Assembly (NCBI RefSeq): GCF_019722725.1
Contig: NZ_CP077941.1
Span: 1,922,001-1,986,000, forward strand
Reading direction: 5' to 3'
DNA: 64,000 nt
Source: Vreelandella profundi
GTDB lineage: Bacteria; Pseudomonadota; Gammaproteobacteria; Pseudomonadales; Halomonadaceae
The stretch's first letter is position 1. Each line of letters starts with the position of its first letter. The notes under the pieces were generated by a model. The model did not search any database. It was not told where the DNA came from and was given only the letters and a program-made list of their open reading frames with translations. Below are positions 38,470-49,510 of this stretch, piece by piece. The position numbers and the translations under genes are program-made.

Positions 38470-38651
38470 GGTAGCTCTCGAAACACGTTAGCCTGTGGTT
38501 GACCCACAAGGCTCATCTGGTGGCTGTTATACATTATTCCCACATTCGCCGTTAGTATTTTCGTCATACGCGCAATACAGCTAACGCACAGTGAATAAAC
38601 ACGCTCATCAAAGCGTTACTGCAATGAGCGCTTTTGGTTATTTTAGTAGAC

Positions 38652-39113
38652 CTACCATTCCAAGCTAGTTTCCCGCAGAGCGCCTATTTCTCGCTTAGCC
38701 GCCTGGAGATTATCCAACAGCTGTTCTCGTAACCCCACCGGATTAGCCACTGCAATCATCGCGGGGCTGTGCGTCATACGCCGTGCGGCGCCATCGTCAC
38801 TGTGCAAGCGCTCAAGCTGGGCCACGAGCCAGTGCAACCAACTCTCAGGATGGGCTTTTAGATCGCGCAGGCGTTGCAGCTCTGCTAAATTCACACCATC
38901 TTCTGCTAGCAGAATACGCCAAGCATGCTCTGACAACCGTGCATGCTCAGTGACTTCACGCAACAGCGACTCTAAAGCCAGCTCAAAGAGCGCCAACGCG
39001 CCCTCCTCCTGGGCCATCTGTCTCGCCGTGGCATGTTCGTCATCCCCGGCTGATAACGTGGCTAGCAGCTCAGCCTGATAGAGCAGTTGATTGGTTCGGG
39101 ACTGCGCACTCAC
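38652..39113 (-). CDS. DUF6586-like cytoplasmic protein linked to topA
   Basis: A 153-residue, mostly helical acidic protein with no signal peptide. Its start overlaps the topA stop by 4 bases. The same small gene follows topA in Pseudomonas, and I place it in the DUF6586 family from memory. A conserved-looking core is [13 protein letters not shown] and [13 protein letters not shown]. Its function is unknown. Confidence 0.72.
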   Translation of the reverse strand: MSAQSRTNQLLYQAELLATLSAGDDEHATARQMAQEEGALALFELALESLLREVTEHARLSEHAWRILLAEDGVNLAELQRLRDLKAHPESWLHWLVAQLERLHSDDGAARRMTHSPAMIAVANPVGLREQLLDNLQAAKREIGALRETSLEW

Positions 39114-41737
39114 TTACGCTTATCCTCCACGTGCCATTTGCCGGCATCAAACGTGGCTTTCCAGCCAGTGGCCTTACCTTCTTCATCCGTCATCACAAAC
39201 TGCTCTTTACTCTTGCGAGAGTAACGAATCTGAGCCGGGCGGCCGTCAGGATCTTCACTAGGCGCCTTGAGAATAAAGTGATATTTCTCTGGTAGCTCAT
39301 CAGCATGCGCTTTTAATTCTTTGACTAACGGCGGCCGCGTTTCGCGATTTTTAGGGAATTTGCTGGCCGCTAGAAAGAGACCGCTAGCCCCATCGCGCAG
39401 CACGTAATGGTCGTCAACTTTCTGGCAAGCAAGCTCCAGCATCGGAATCGGATCCATCTTGGGCGGCGCCACTTCGCCACTTTTCAATAGCTTGCGCGTA
39501 TTTTTGCATTCGTCATTGGTACAGCCAAAATACTTACCAAACCGGCCTGATTTGAGCTGCATATCAGAGCCGCATTTATCGCACTCAATCAGCGGGCCAT
39601 CGTAGCCCTTAATCTTAAATTTGCCGCTCTCGACTTCGTAACCATCGCAGTCTGGGCTATTGCCACAGATGTGCAGCTTGCGCGTCTCATCGATTAGATA
39701 ACTGTCCATTGCCGTGCCACACTTGTGACAACGATTCTTCGCCCGCAGCGCGTTGGTTTCAGCGTCTTCTCCCGCGTCTTCGGCAACGGCTTCCTCACCC
39801 GGAATAAGATCGATGGTCGTTTTGCAGCGCTCCTTAGGCGGCAGATTGTAGCCGCTACAGCCGAGAAAAACCCCCGTTGAGGCGGTACGAATCTGCATGT
39901 GGCGGCCACATTTCGGGCAGTCTATGTCTGTCGGCACCGGCTGATTGGGCCGCATACCCTCATCGCTCTCTGCTTTAACAAGCTCTTCACGGAATTCACC
40001 GTAGAAGTCATCCAGCAATCCTTGCCAGTTGCGCTCACCTTCGGCAACCTCATCCAAGCCATCTTCCATACGAGCAGTGAACGAGAAATCCATCAAATCC
40101 GGAAACGATTCTTTTAGCCGTTCGGTGACAATATCACCCAGCTTTTCGGCATAAAAACGCCGGCTTTCTAATTTCACATAGCCGCGGTCTTGAATCGTAG
40201 AAATAATAGAGGCGTAGGTTGAAGGCCGACCAATACCCTGCTTTTCCAGCTCTTTAACCAGGCTTGCTTCGGTGTAGCGTGGTGCGGGCTTAGTAAAGTG
40301 CTGCAACGGATCAAGCGCCTCCAACGCCATAGGCGTGGCCTGCGGCAAGTCAGGCAGGGTCTGGTCTTCATTTTTACCGCCGGGCTTCATCACCCGCGTA
40401 TAGCCATCAAATTTGAGCACGCGGCCTTTGGCACGCAGCTCATAGCCATCGACTTCAACGCTCAGCGTGCTTGAAAGATACTGAGCAGGCGTCATCTGAC
40501 AAGCCACAAACTGGCGCCAAATCAATTCATAAAGACGCTCTGCATCGCGTTCCATGCTTGCTAAGTCGGTTGCTTTGCGCTCAACGCTTGAAGGACGAAT
40601 GGCTTCGTGAGCCTCTTGAGCACTTTCTTTACTGCTATAACGATTAGGCGCCTCCGGCAGGTAGCGCTCACCAAACTCTTCACTAATGTACTCACGCACG
40701 CTTTCCACTGCGTCTTTCGACAAATTGGTGGAATCAGTACGCATGTAGGTGATGTAGCCAGCTTCGTAAAGACGCTGAGCCATGGTCATGGTTTTCTTAA
40801 CAGAGAACCCTAACCGCCCGCTCGCCGCTTGCTGCAGCGTGGAGGTAATAAAGGGAGCCGTGGGCTTTGAACTGGTGGGTTTATCCTCACGCGAGGTAAT
40901 CGCCAGCTTGGCTTTTCTAAGCTGCTCAATACGCGCCAGCGTATCTTTTTCAGACGTAGGCCTAAACGCTTTGCCGTCCTGACGCACCAGCGCGAAGCGC
41001 ACTAGTTCACCCTCTGGTGAGGCTAAGTCAGCGTGAACATCCCAAAATTCTTCAGGAATAAACGCACGAATTTCACGCTCACGCTCAACAATTAAGCGCA
41101 CAGCTACCGACTGCACTCGGCCCGCTGATAGCCCACGCGCCACTTTCGCCCATAGCAGCGGCGAGAGCATAAAGCCCACCACGCGATCGAGAAAGCGTCG
41201 CGCCTGCTGTGCTTCTACACGGGGTATGTTGAGCACGCCAGGTGATTTGAAGGCGTCTTGAATGGCGTTTTTGGTGATCTCGTTAAACACCACGCGCTTG
41301 TAGCGATCGTTATCGCCACCGATGGTCTCGCGCAGATGCCAGGCAATGGCCTCCCCTTCGCGATCCAAATCCGTTGCGAGGTAGACAGCATCAGCCTTCT
41401 CAGCCAACTTTTTCAGCTCGGCAACGACTTTTTCTTTTCCGGGCAGCACTTCGTAATGAGCTTCCCAGCCGTTATTAGGATCGATGCCCATACGCCGAAT
41501 TAGCTGGTCTTGGCTTTTGCGCTTTTTATGCTCAACTTTTTCTTCCGCCGACATCTTGCGTGTCGCTGCGGCCTGGCGAGCGCGCTCCTTAGGGTCGGAG
41601 GCTGTCTTGCCTGAGCCGCTGGTCGGCAGGTCTCGGATGTGACCCACGCTCGACTTCACGATGAAATCGCTGCCGAGATATTTGTTTATCGTCTTCGCTT
41701 TAGCCGGCGACTCGACGATGACCAGTGACTTGCCCAT
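39110..41737 (-). CDS. topA: DNA topoisomerase I
   Basis: Type IA topoisomerase that relaxes negative supercoils. The 875-residue protein begins [20 protein letters not shown] and contains the [16 protein letters not shown]. The catalytic Tyr sits in [14 protein letters not shown] near residue 330. Three C-terminal zinc fingers follow ([24 protein letters not shown] with its CTNDEC partner). Length is close to the 865 of E. coli. Confidence 0.97.
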   Translation of the reverse strand: MGKSLVIVESPAKAKTINKYLGSDFIVKSSVGHIRDLPTSGSGKTASDPKERARQAAATRKMSAEEKVEHKKRKSQDQLIRRMGIDPNNGWEAHYEVLPGKEKVVAELKKLAEKADAVYLATDLDREGEAIAWHLRETIGGDNDRYKRVVFNEITKNAIQDAFKSPGVLNIPRVEAQQARRFLDRVVGFMLSPLLWAKVARGLSAGRVQSVAVRLIVEREREIRAFIPEEFWDVHADLASPEGELVRFALVRQDGKAFRPTSEKDTLARIEQLRKAKLAITSREDKPTSSKPTAPFITSTLQQAASGRLGFSVKKTMTMAQRLYEAGYITYMRTDSTNLSKDAVESVREYISEEFGERYLPEAPNRYSSKESAQEAHEAIRPSSVERKATDLASMERDAERLYELIWRQFVACQMTPAQYLSSTLSVEVDGYELRAKGRVLKFDGYTRVMKPGGKNEDQTLPDLPQATPMALEALDPLQHFTKPAPRYTEASLVKELEKQGIGRPSTYASIISTIQDRGYVKLESRRFYAEKLGDIVTERLKESFPDLMDFSFTARMEDGLDEVAEGERNWQGLLDDFYGEFREELVKAESDEGMRPNQPVPTDIDCPKCGRHMQIRTASTGVFLGCSGYNLPPKERCKTTIDLIPGEEAVAEDAGEDAETNALRAKNRCHKCGTAMDSYLIDETRKLHICGNSPDCDGYEVESGKFKIKGYDGPLIECDKCGSDMQLKSGRFGKYFGCTNDECKNTRKLLKSGEVAPPKMDPIPMLELACQKVDDHYVLRDGASGLFLAASKFPKNRETRPPLVKELKAHADELPEKYHFILKAPSEDPDGRPAQIRYSRKSKEQFVMTDEEGKATGWKATFDAGKWHVEDKRK

Positions 41738-41973
41738 AGTGCTCCACTTTCCTAATGCACGGGCTGACTCTAGCGCGTGCTCTGAATTCGGTGCCGTATC
41801 GCCGGGAAACAGTCCATTAAGAAGATACGGATGAAAAAATGCGCCTACCCTACCCCAGCCCTTAGCTAAGCGCCAGTAGCAACTAGATAGCGATGTGAAT
41901 CCTTAGATTTTAGATAAAGAGTAGCTAGACACTAGACTGCCCCCGGCGTTACGGCAACCCAAAAAGTGCTGAA
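41738..41973. other. Gene-free stretch upstream of topA
   Basis: About 235 bases between the DUF3141 terminator and topA. The topA promoter must lie here on the minus strand. The only frames are a dozen codons or shorter. No repeat or RNA gene was recognised. Confidence 0.4.
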
Positions 41974-41977
41974 ACAA

Positions 41978-42014
41978 ACAAAGCGCCCCCACCAAATAGG
42001 CGGGGGCGCTTTGA
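41978..42014 (-). terminator. Intrinsic terminator of the DUF3141 gene
   Basis: AAAGCGCCCCC and GGGGGCGCTTT form an 11-bp stem around a 10-base loop. On the minus strand it is followed by GTTTGTTTC. It lies about 15 bases past the stop codon. Confidence 0.85.
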
Positions 42015-42028
42015 GCTAAACGACTGAT

Positions 42029-44560
42029 TTAGCGCTTGGGCGGTGTCTTTTTACCCGCGCCACTCGCTGGCTTCGTGGTTGATTTGCTCACTGCCTTCTT
42101 CTCGGCAGCGGCTGACGGCTTAACCGATTGCAGTTTAGCGGGTGCACGCTCAGCGGCTTTTGGCGCTGGCGTTGCAGCGGCTGATGCCGCCGACTTACTC
42201 AACTGATCGCTACCCGCTGCCTCAGCATTCTCCGATGACGGCTTAGTCAGCGCTGGCTTAGTCGGCACTGGCTTTGGCGTAGCGGGCTTTGGCGTGGTGG
42301 GCTTAGCAGCGGGCTTGGGCTTAGCAATCGCCTTGGTGGGCGCTTTTGCCGGGGCGGCGGCGGGCTTGGCTGGCCTTGCTTTATCAAATAGCGTTTTAAT
42401 CTGAGCAAAACGCTCTGCTGCACGCTCTGAAAGCTCGCCGCTGGCGGCGAAAACATGCTCCAGCTGCTTCACATGGCCATCAATATCCGCATTACTTTGT
42501 CCATTGAGCAGCTCTGGCAACACGTTTAACGCCTGCTCACGGTCAAGCTTCAATATGAAGAACTGCTCACGCACCAAACGCTTAAACTCACTGAGCTTAA
42601 TACCCGGCTCAAGCTCAGATCGCGAGGCGCGCAGCCGCTTGAAATTACGCTCATCGGTTGCGGGTGCGCCGCCGAGCACATAAATAAGCGAGCGCATGAC
42701 CGCTTCATGGGCGCCACCTTGGGCAATTTTTTCACGAATCTCTTCCTGGCGCTGCTTAACAAAGCGACGATGCTCAGGTTCTGCACCCGGACGGCGACGA
42801 TGTATGTGGGCATCGCCATGAAGACCCACAGCCGCCTGTAAAAACGGCTGACCATAGATGTCCATGAACATTTTTTCAGTATTGGCGTCGCGTAAATCGC
42901 GCATGCTGTTTAGGCTCGCCACAAGCTGATCTGAGCCCATGACCTCAAGTGATTTAAACAGGTTGTCTTGAGAGACAGAGTGACGATTTTTGCGCACTGC
43001 CTCTGCCATTACCGGCAGCGGCACTGACAATGGATTACGGTCAGAAAGCAGCTTATAGCCTAAACGAATGGGGTGCATGCGGCGTATCCAGCGCGCGGCC
43101 TCCGGCGTCATGGTAGCTTTGAGCCAGGGCTGAAGGAACCGGCGATACATGCCCAAATTAATTTCGGAGACACGTGCAACCGTTGCAAAACGGCGGTCGT
43201 CCTCCGGCTTATGCATCACGTCTCGATCAAGCTCTGTAAAATTACGAGGCGTGAACTCCAGTAAATAATCGCGCTCAATTAACTCTGGATCATTACGATC
43301 ATCGACATGCGTCACCGTGGTTTCATACAGCCCCGGTGGCATCACATCGATATAATCCATATTGGCCGTAAATTCGGTATGCTCTTTACGCGAAACGCTG
43401 CCTGATACAAAAATCCCTAGATGGCCGGTAGTGTCATGCTGGCAGTAGACAATAGTCTGCTCATTGGCAATAAGATCGTCTTCGTCTTCATAAAGATCGC
43501 GAATCCAGCCCAGGGCTTGAGGCGGCGGCGTTATATCATCGCCTTTTGAGCAGAACACGACGACCGGTGAGCGGACATTACGCAGATCAATGCGGCGGCC
43601 GTCCTGGGTAACTAGCTGTGCGGTCGAGAGCCGATTACCGACAAAAAGGTTATCGACGATGTATTGAATTTCTTCACCACCCAGCACAACGTGGCCACCC
43701 CACCAGCGTTCAAAATCAAGGTAGCGACCCGCTTCGGTGTCGATGTTGTCGTAAAGATGATATTGCTTTTTCCAGTAGGTATTGGCTGGATTGAGGCGCT
43801 CAAAATTCTGCACCAGCCAGGCACCGTCAAACAGACCGCCACCGATATCGCTCGTTAACGCAGTAATCCAACTTCCGCCCGACATCCCACCGGTATAACG
43901 CATGGGTGCCTTACCGTGCTCGCCAGCCCAGTAGGAAAGCGGCGCGCCGGCGATCAATATAGGGCCAAACACATCAGGCTCTAAGGCAGCCCCCATCATG
44001 AGCTGCCAACCCGCCTGGCAGTTGCCAACAACCATGGGTCTTTCGGTGGTTTCTGGATGCAGCTCTATAACGTGACGCAAGAAGGCGATTTCAGCCTCAA
44101 CCACATCCTCAACGGTCTGACCCGGCTCAGGGAACGGCAAAAAACCAATGAAATAACAAGGGTGGCCAGCTTTAAGCGCGACGCCTAGCTCGCTGTCAGG
44201 CTTAAAACCACCGATGCCTGGCCCATGCCCTGCACGCGGGTCTACGACGACAAAAGGACGTTTTTGTAGATCAATCTCGGTACCTTCATGGGGCAATACG
44301 CGCAGTAGCTCATAGTTAGTTGGCCGCGGCAGCGTGCGCCCGTCCATTAACACTTCGGTATCAAAGCCCAGCACATTGGGCTTTGTTTGCTCCATATGCT
44401 CAAGGTATTGATTGCCGCGTTCGCGCATGACGTCTAAATACAAAACGCTGCGCTCAACGCTATCGCGCCAGTAATCAAAGGCCGCACGCCCAAATCCAAA
44501 CGGATCAAACAAAGGCGTAAGCGTGGAACTAGAAAGCAAAGGATTTGCCAGAAAATTCAT
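42029..44560 (-). CDS. DUF3141 protein (PHA-synthase-like alpha/beta hydrolase) with Ala/Pro/Lys tail
   Basis: An 843-residue cytoplasmic protein. The first ~560 residues resemble an alpha/beta hydrolase of the polyhydroxyalkanoate-synthase group. In the nucleophile-elbow position it has VVGNCQAGWQLMM, a G-x-C-x-A-G motif; PFVVVDPRAGHGPGIGGF is typical of DUF3141. The last ~150 residues are a low-complexity tail of KPKPAAKPTTPKPATPKP-like repeats reminiscent of DNA- or granule-binding histone-like tails. The ATG at 44560 follows a G-rich Shine-Dalgarno. The activity is not established. Confidence 0.82.
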   Translation of the reverse strand: MNFLANPLLSSSTLTPLFDPFGFGRAAFDYWRDSVERSVLYLDVMRERGNQYLEHMEQTKPNVLGFDTEVLMDGRTLPRPTNYELLRVLPHEGTEIDLQKRPFVVVDPRAGHGPGIGGFKPDSELGVALKAGHPCYFIGFLPFPEPGQTVEDVVEAEIAFLRHVIELHPETTERPMVVGNCQAGWQLMMGAALEPDVFGPILIAGAPLSYWAGEHGKAPMRYTGGMSGGSWITALTSDIGGGLFDGAWLVQNFERLNPANTYWKKQYHLYDNIDTEAGRYLDFERWWGGHVVLGGEEIQYIVDNLFVGNRLSTAQLVTQDGRRIDLRNVRSPVVVFCSKGDDITPPPQALGWIRDLYEDEDDLIANEQTIVYCQHDTTGHLGIFVSGSVSRKEHTEFTANMDYIDVMPPGLYETTVTHVDDRNDPELIERDYLLEFTPRNFTELDRDVMHKPEDDRRFATVARVSEINLGMYRRFLQPWLKATMTPEAARWIRRMHPIRLGYKLLSDRNPLSVPLPVMAEAVRKNRHSVSQDNLFKSLEVMGSDQLVASLNSMRDLRDANTEKMFMDIYGQPFLQAAVGLHGDAHIHRRRPGAEPEHRRFVKQRQEEIREKIAQGGAHEAVMRSLIYVLGGAPATDERNFKRLRASRSELEPGIKLSEFKRLVREQFFILKLDREQALNVLPELLNGQSNADIDGHVKQLEHVFAASGELSERAAERFAQIKTLFDKARPAKPAAAPAKAPTKAIAKPKPAAKPTTPKPATPKPVPTKPALTKPSSENAEAAGSDQLSKSAASAAATPAPKAAERAPAKLQSVKPSAAAEKKAVSKSTTKPASGAGKKTPPKR

Positions 44561-44969
44561 AGGTTCCCCCCATTGGGTAGATGCACAGGCATCAGACCCG
44601 AAAGCAATGATGCTGCAACGCAACATAGTTTAGGACACTCCCTGCATAACGTCGATCTTTAGTCCAAAATAAATGCCGGCACTACTTGTTACGGCTATTT
44701 TCCCGGTCTCTTTTTCCGAGATTATCCAATACCGTTCCGTGGCCATGGTGACGCGGCACCTGCACCCTTAACACGCTAGACCGGAGGCCGGTTAGACACG
44801 CACTTACAGTAGCGCCTATCGGTGTCCTGTTGACGACGAGATATGTTACATTAGTGCCCATTAGGCTAAAGAATTATCCAGCGAGTTACGCATCAACTGG
44901 CAGGCTGAGTGAGAGGTGAGCGCCCCCTCCTTTACCATGCCTACCGCACAATAGAGAGGCTCTGTCCCT
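44561..44969. promoter_or_regulatory. Divergent intergenic region between DUF3141 gene and lipA
   Basis: About 400 gene-free bases containing both promoters. No clear -35/-10 pair, dyad or RNA gene was recognised. The lipA ribosome-binding sequence (AGAGG) lies near its right end. Confidence 0.4.
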
Positions 44970-46028
44970 ATGAGCAAGATTCCCTCGCAGCGCGTGTCTA
45001 GCGGTGAAAAATTCCGCAATGAGCATGGCATGTCGGTAATCAAGGATGGCATGAAGCAGCGCAAGGAGCAGGCAGAATCCCCGACTCTTGAGCGCAAGCC
45101 AAAGTGGCTACGTGCCCAGATTCCGGGTGGCGAGCGCTTTGAAGCAGTTAAGAAAAACGTCGCCACGCACCGGCTCAGCACGGTATGTGCAGAATCACAC
45201 TGCCCCAATATGGGCGAGTGCTGGAGCAACGGCACGGCCACCATCATGCTAATGGGCTCCGTCTGCACCCGCGCATGCCGCTTCTGCGCAGTAGACACTG
45301 GCAACCCACAAGGGTGGCTGGATCTTGAAGAGCCTGACAACACGGCTAAGTCAGTCGAGCTGATGGGGCTGCGCTATATTGTACTCACCTCGGTAGATCG
45401 TGATGATCTCGACGATGGCGGTGCAACGCATTACGCCAACTGCGTACGCGCCATTAAAGCGCGTACGCCAGACGTTGTCGTTGAGGCGCTAACACCCGAT
45501 TTTGATGGCGAACTCACGGCGATTGAGCGGGTCGTTGATTCCGGGCTGCAGGTATTTGCCCAAAACGTTGAAACCGTTGAGCGCCTAACCGGACGCGTAC
45601 GTGACCGGCGTGCAGGCTATCGTAAAACCCTTGATGTGCTTGCTCATGCCAAGCGCTACCGCCCGGACATCATCACCAAAACCAGCATAATGCTGGGATT
45701 AGGTGAAACCGATGAAGAAATCTTACAAACGTTTGACGACTTGCGTGAAATAGGTGTCGACATTGTGACGCTTGGGCAATATCTGCGCCCAACCAAGAAC
45801 CACTTGCCGGTAGAGCGCTGGGTAACACCAGAAGAATTTGACCGCTACCGTGAGATTGGTCTTGGAAAGGGCTTTATGGAAGTTCCTTCCGGCCCGCTCG
45901 TGCGCTCTAGCTATCGCGCTGACCGCGTGTTCGAAAAGAATAATCTAGGCCTTGCCTCACCAGCGGCCATTCCCGGCCAGCATCAAGAGCCCGACCCTAA
46001 TCGTATTCCTACGTTCAATGTAGGCTAG
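44970..46028 (+). CDS. lipA: Lipoyl synthase
   Basis: Radical-SAM enzyme that inserts two sulfurs into octanoyl groups on lipoyl domains. The 352-residue protein has the auxiliary cluster cysteines [12 protein letters not shown], the radical-[11 protein letters not shown] (CX3CX2C), and the C-terminal serine ligand in [10 protein letters not shown]. The N-terminus is ~20-30 residues longer than in E. coli. It converges on lipB instead of following it, although the two are usually co-directional neighbours. Confidence 0.97.
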   Translation: MSKIPSQRVSSGEKFRNEHGMSVIKDGMKQRKEQAESPTLERKPKWLRAQIPGGERFEAVKKNVATHRLSTVCAESHCPNMGECWSNGTATIMLMGSVCTRACRFCAVDTGNPQGWLDLEEPDNTAKSVELMGLRYIVLTSVDRDDLDDGGATHYANCVRAIKARTPDVVVEALTPDFDGELTAIERVVDSGLQVFAQNVETVERLTGRVRDRRAGYRKTLDVLAHAKRYRPDIITKTSIMLGLGETDEEILQTFDDLREIGVDIVTLGQYLRPTKNHLPVERWVTPEEFDRYREIGLGKGFMEVPSGPLVRSSYRADRVFEKNNLGLASPAAIPGQHQEPDPNRIPTFNVG

Positions 46029-46032
46029 GCAT

Positions 46033-46086
46033 AAAAAAGCCGCTGTACTGAAAGCTCATCTATAGGCTCTCGGTACGGCGGCAATT
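46033..46086 (-). terminator. Terminator between convergent lipA and lipB
   Basis: A long imperfect stem, GCCGC-T-GTAC...GTAC-G-GCGGC, lies in the 105 bases between the genes. On the minus strand it ends with six T (from the A run at 46033-46039), so it suits lipB and its operon best. On the plus strand it may also end lipA. Confidence 0.65.
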
Positions 46087-46133
46087 TATAGCATTAGGAA
46101 ATCATGCCCCTAGAAAACAACTGATTTAGAAAC

Positions 46134-46799
46134 TTAGCGTGCTGGCAACGACTCAACGGGCAATAATCGACGCTTTAACTGTGCCGCTAGCGCTTGCGCC
46201 AACTGCTCGCCTACACAGTGATCGTCAGGTAATGCCACAAAATCTGCCAATTTCGCCATCGGCATGCCGGCATAACCGCACGGATTAATGCGTAAAAAAG
46301 GCGATAAATCGCCGTCCACGTTTAACGCTACGCCATGAAAACTGGCGCCCCGCCGAATACGCAGCCCAAGCGAGGCCATTTTTGCCTCACCTGCTTTCCC
46401 GGAAACATAAACACCTGGAGCGTCAGGTTTTGCATAAGCGTTAAGCCCGTAGCTGCCCAGCACCTCGATCACCGCGCGTTCCAGCGCGGTCACCAAGTCA
46501 CGAACGCCGATTTTACCCCTGCGCACATCTAAAAGCGGATAAAGCACCACTTGGCCAGGCCCATGGTAAGTCACCTGGCCACCGCGATCAGTCTGCACAA
46601 CAGGAATATCGCCGGGCATTAGCAAATGCTCCGGCTTACCTGCCTGACCCTGAGTAAATACAGGGTCGTGCTCAACTAGCCAGAATTGATCCGGCGTGTT
46701 CTCGTCTCGGGTATCCGTCAGCGAGCGCATCGCCTCCCATATCGGAAGATACGGCTGGCGACCTAATCTATGCAGTTCAATCGGCGCCGAGTCGTACAC
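46134..46799 (-). CDS. lipB: Octanoyl-ACP:protein N-octanoyltransferase
   Basis: Transfers octanoate from acyl carrier protein to lipoyl domains, the first step of lipoate synthesis. The 221-residue protein has [13 protein letters not shown] and the catalytic Cys in INPCGYAGM. It is the last gene of the minus-strand envelope cluster, 2 bases after the YbeD-like gene. Confidence 0.96.
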   Translation of the reverse strand: MYDSAPIELHRLGRQPYLPIWEAMRSLTDTRDENTPDQFWLVEHDPVFTQGQAGKPEHLLMPGDIPVVQTDRGGQVTYHGPGQVVLYPLLDVRRGKIGVRDLVTALERAVIEVLGSYGLNAYAKPDAPGVYVSGKAGEAKMASLGLRIRRGASFHGVALNVDGDLSPFLRINPCGYAGMPMAKLADFVALPDDHCVGEQLAQALAAQLKRRLLPVESLPAR

Positions 46800-46801
46800 G
46801 A

Positions 46802-47113
46802 CTACACCACCATGTGGACGCGACCGGTGGCCTTTAGCGCATCAAACAGTGCTTTAATTTGCTGCTCACCCGTCGCCGTAATTACCACACGCACTGACTG
46901 GAAACGACCGTTTCGACTGTCAACCACCTGCATCGTGGTCGCATCGAAATCAGCTGCGTACTGTACAATGACTTGGCAGACGCTGGCCGCAAAATCTTCC
47001 GCGGCGTCTCCTACGATTTTTAACGAATAATCACAGGGAAAGGTGATCTTAGGCGGTTCCTGTACCGCCGGCTGGCGCAAATCGCGGACTCCCTGAGGAA
47101 CACCTTTTTTCAT
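46802..47113 (-). CDS. ybeD: YbeD/DUF493-family small protein
   Basis: A 103-residue cytoplasmic protein of ferredoxin-like fold. [17 protein letters not shown] and [25 protein letters not shown] are typical of YbeD. It lies between dacA and lipB, the conserved place for this gene. A regulatory, ACT-like role has been proposed from its fold, but the function is unproven. Confidence 0.88.
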   Translation of the reverse strand: MKKGVPQGVRDLRQPAVQEPPKITFPCDYSLKIVGDAAEDFAASVCQVIVQYAADFDATTMQVVDSRNGRFQSVRVVITATGEQQIKALFDALKATGRVHMVV

Positions 47114-47172
47114 AGCAAACCTTTCATCGTCAATATACGTTTTGGCTAATCAGCGAACATACCAACGTCAGA

Positions 47173-48372
47173 CTAGTCGGTAAAGTTACTGATCAAGCCG
47201 CTAAAGAAGCGCTGAACCTGATCAAACAGACGCTTAAACAGCCCACCCTCTTCAACATTTTCCAAAGCGACTAAACGCCGCTCGCCTACGATTTCATCAC
47301 CCAGGTGCACTTCTAGCGTACCCACCTCGTCACCAATCGCAATCGGCGCTTTCAGGTCAGGATCAAGATTCAGGCGAGCGCGAAGTTCTTCATTACGATT
47401 GCGCGGCAGAGTCATGAAAACTTCTTCATCAACGCCGACCCGCAGTTCGTTAATATCACCACCCCAAACGCGCGGAGTAGCAAGCACAGCGCCCCGCTCG
47501 TAAAGCTTCATCGTTTCAAAGAAGCGGAAGCCGTAGCTAAGCAGCTTTTGCGTTTCCTGAGCACGCGCCTCGTCAGAATTGGTGCCCATGACAACAGAAA
47601 TCAAACGCATGTCTTCACGCTTTGCTGAAGATACTAAGCAGAAACCCGCTTCGGTTGTCCAACCGGTCTTAAGACCATCGACCGAGGTATCACGCCACAG
47701 CAAGCGATTGCGGTTGGGCTGATCAATGCCGCCAAAGGCAAAGGAACGGTGCGAGTAGATTTCATAATGGTCAGGATAATCATTGATGATATGACGTGAT
47801 AAGCGCGCCAGATCATGGGCAGTTGAGTAATGATTTTCAGCAGGCAAACCGGTGGCGTTCTGGAAGTTAGTGTCGTTCATACCCAAACGCGTGGCGTGCT
47901 GATTCATCAGGTCGGCAAAAGGCGCTTCGCCACCGGCCAAATGCTCGGCCATGGCCACACTAGCATCGTTGCCTGAAACGATAATGATACCGTGGAGCAG
48001 GTTATCGACAGAGACTTGGTCGCCTACTTCAATAAACATTTTCGAGCCGCCGGTGCGCCAAGCGTTCTCGCTGACATTCACCATGTCGGTCAGATTAATA
48101 GTGCCGCGATTAAGCTCACGCTCAACCAAGTAAGCGGTCATCAGCTTAGTCAGGCTCGCAGGGGGAAGACGTTCATCCGAGTTATGCTCGGCCAATATGC
48201 GCCCGCTATTGGCATCCATGAGTATCCACGAACTTGCCGCTAGCTGTGGTGCCGCCGGAATAATTGTTTGCGGCTGAGGAATGACCTGGGCAGCGGCAGG
48301 CAAAGTAACAGTCGCCATGGCAGCAAAAAGGCACAGCCGTGCAGAGCGGCCAATGGATGTAAACACGTTCAT
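47173..48372 (-). CDS. dacA: D-alanyl-D-alanine carboxypeptidase (PBP5/6 type)
   Basis: Periplasmic enzyme that trims the terminal D-Ala from peptidoglycan pentapeptides. The 399-residue precursor has a signal peptide (~1-28, ending PAAAQ). The penicillin-binding motifs are present: SLTK (SxxK), SGN (SxN) and KTG in GLKTGWTTEAG. A C-terminal domain ends in an amphipathic helix (FKRLFDQVQRFFSGLI) for membrane attachment. The ATG at 48372 is used because it begins the signal peptide. Confidence 0.94.
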   Translation of the reverse strand: MNVFTSIGRSARLCLFAAMATVTLPAAAQVIPQPQTIIPAAPQLAASSWILMDANSGRILAEHNSDERLPPASLTKLMTAYLVERELNRGTINLTDMVNVSENAWRTGGSKMFIEVGDQVSVDNLLHGIIIVSGNDASVAMAEHLAGGEAPFADLMNQHATRLGMNDTNFQNATGLPAENHYSTAHDLARLSRHIINDYPDHYEIYSHRSFAFGGIDQPNRNRLLWRDTSVDGLKTGWTTEAGFCLVSSAKREDMRLISVVMGTNSDEARAQETQKLLSYGFRFFETMKLYERGAVLATPRVWGGDINELRVGVDEEVFMTLPRNRNEELRARLNLDPDLKAPIAIGDEVGTLEVHLGDEIVGERRLVALENVEEGGLFKRLFDQVQRFFSGLISNFTD

Positions 48373-48457
48373 AACGTCAGTCTCACTTACTTGAAAGCTT
48401 ACTTGGAAAAAAACAGCGGCGCGTAAGTCGCGCCGCCAGAAATAGATAGGCAATTAA

Positions 48458-49510
48458 TTATCGCACAACAAACACCTGAGGGAAGCCCGCTTGACGTAAC
48501 GCTTCACGTGCTTGAGATTCTTGCGCAGGTGCAATAGGCCCTACCTGCACACGATACATATCCGCGTCGTTCATTATACGCACTGAGTGCGGTTGTTCAC
48601 CCTCCAATCGTTGCTGTAACTGCTGTGCACCTTCAGGACTACCTAATGCGGCAATCTGTAGATACATAGCATCACTGCTAGCACCGACGGCCGCAGGTGC
48701 TTGAGCAACAGGCGCTTGAGCAACAGTTGCTTGCACAGGAGCGGCTGGCACGGGCGCAGCGTGCTGCATAGCAACGCTAGGTGAAGGACGAGTCGCGGGC
48801 ACCTGGCTCACGGCTTGAGCACGTACTGGGGCTGAACCACCACGTTCAGCGACCCAGCGCTCGGAATCAATAGCCTCAACTTTTACAGGCCCCGTACCAT
48901 TATCGAGAAACCCTAGCCGAGCCGCTGCCGCGTAAGAAAGATCGATTTCACGATCACTGTGGAACGGGCCACGGTCGTTGACCCTGACAATAATCGACTG
49001 GCCGCTATCGAGGCTTGTTACGCGCGCATAGGTAGGCAATGGCAAAGAACGGTGAGCTGCCGACATTTTATACATGTCGTAGATCTCTCCGTTTGAGGTG
49101 GCATAGCCATGAAATTTTTCACCATACCACGACGCCGTACCGCGTCTTTCATAGCCTGTCGCATCGGGCAACACATGGTACGTTTTCCCCCACACTTCAT
49201 AGGTGGAACGGTTGCCACCCGCTGAGGGCTGCTCAATACGCGGCTCTGCATCAGGTACTTTGGTAACATCCGGCGGTTCAATCGGATAAGCATCGCCCGT
49301 TAACGCATAGCGCCCTCCCGCCGTGTTGACAGCCGTTGGCGCTGGCGCCGTAGCAGCAGCTTGATTGGCGGAGCTGGGCGTATCAGTGCGCTGAACGTTG
49401 TTACTCGCGCAGCCGCCAACCATTGCCAGTATGGCGAGCAAGCCGCCCGCCCGTAAAGGCACTGTTAGCTGCGTTTTCGCTAATCGTAACGCTGATAAAT
49501 GAGCCTTCAT
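48458..49510 (-). CDS. rlpA: Septal-ring lytic transglycosylase RlpA
   Basis: Lipoprotein that cleaves peptide-free glycan strands at the division site. The 350-residue precursor has lipobox GGCAS, a double-psi beta-barrel domain (GTASWYGEKFHGYATSNGE and VRVNDRGPFH), a Pro/Ala/Gln-rich linker, and a C-terminal SPOR domain (YLQIAALGSPEGAQQLQQRL) that binds denuded glycan. Its ATG overlaps the mltB stop as ATGA. Confidence 0.93.
   Translation of the reverse strand: MKAHLSALRLAKTQLTVPLRAGGLLAILAMVGGCASNNVQRTDTPSSANQAAATAPAPTAVNTAGGRYALTGDAYPIEPPDVTKVPDAEPRIEQPSAGGNRSTYEVWGKTYHVLPDATGYERRGTASWYGEKFHGYATSNGEIYDMYKMSAAHRSLPLPTYARVTSLDSGQSIIVRVNDRGPFHSDREIDLSYAAAARLGFLDNGTGPVKVEAIDSERWVAERGGSAPVRAQAVSQVPATRPSPSVAMQHAAPVPAAPVQATVAQAPVAQAPAAVGASSDAMYLQIAALGSPEGAQQLQQRLEGEQPHSVRIMNDADMYRVQVGPIAPAQESQAREALRQAGFPQVFVVR

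Noticed and set aside
41738..42028. Small ORF or RNA gene in the topA upstream gap
   Set aside because: Only frames of a dozen codons or so are present, and no tRNA-like or conserved RNA structure was found apart from the terminator.
44861..45343. 160-codon minus-strand frame overlapping lipA
   Set aside because: It is antisense to the conserved N-terminal part of lipoyl synthase and has no recognisable domain.
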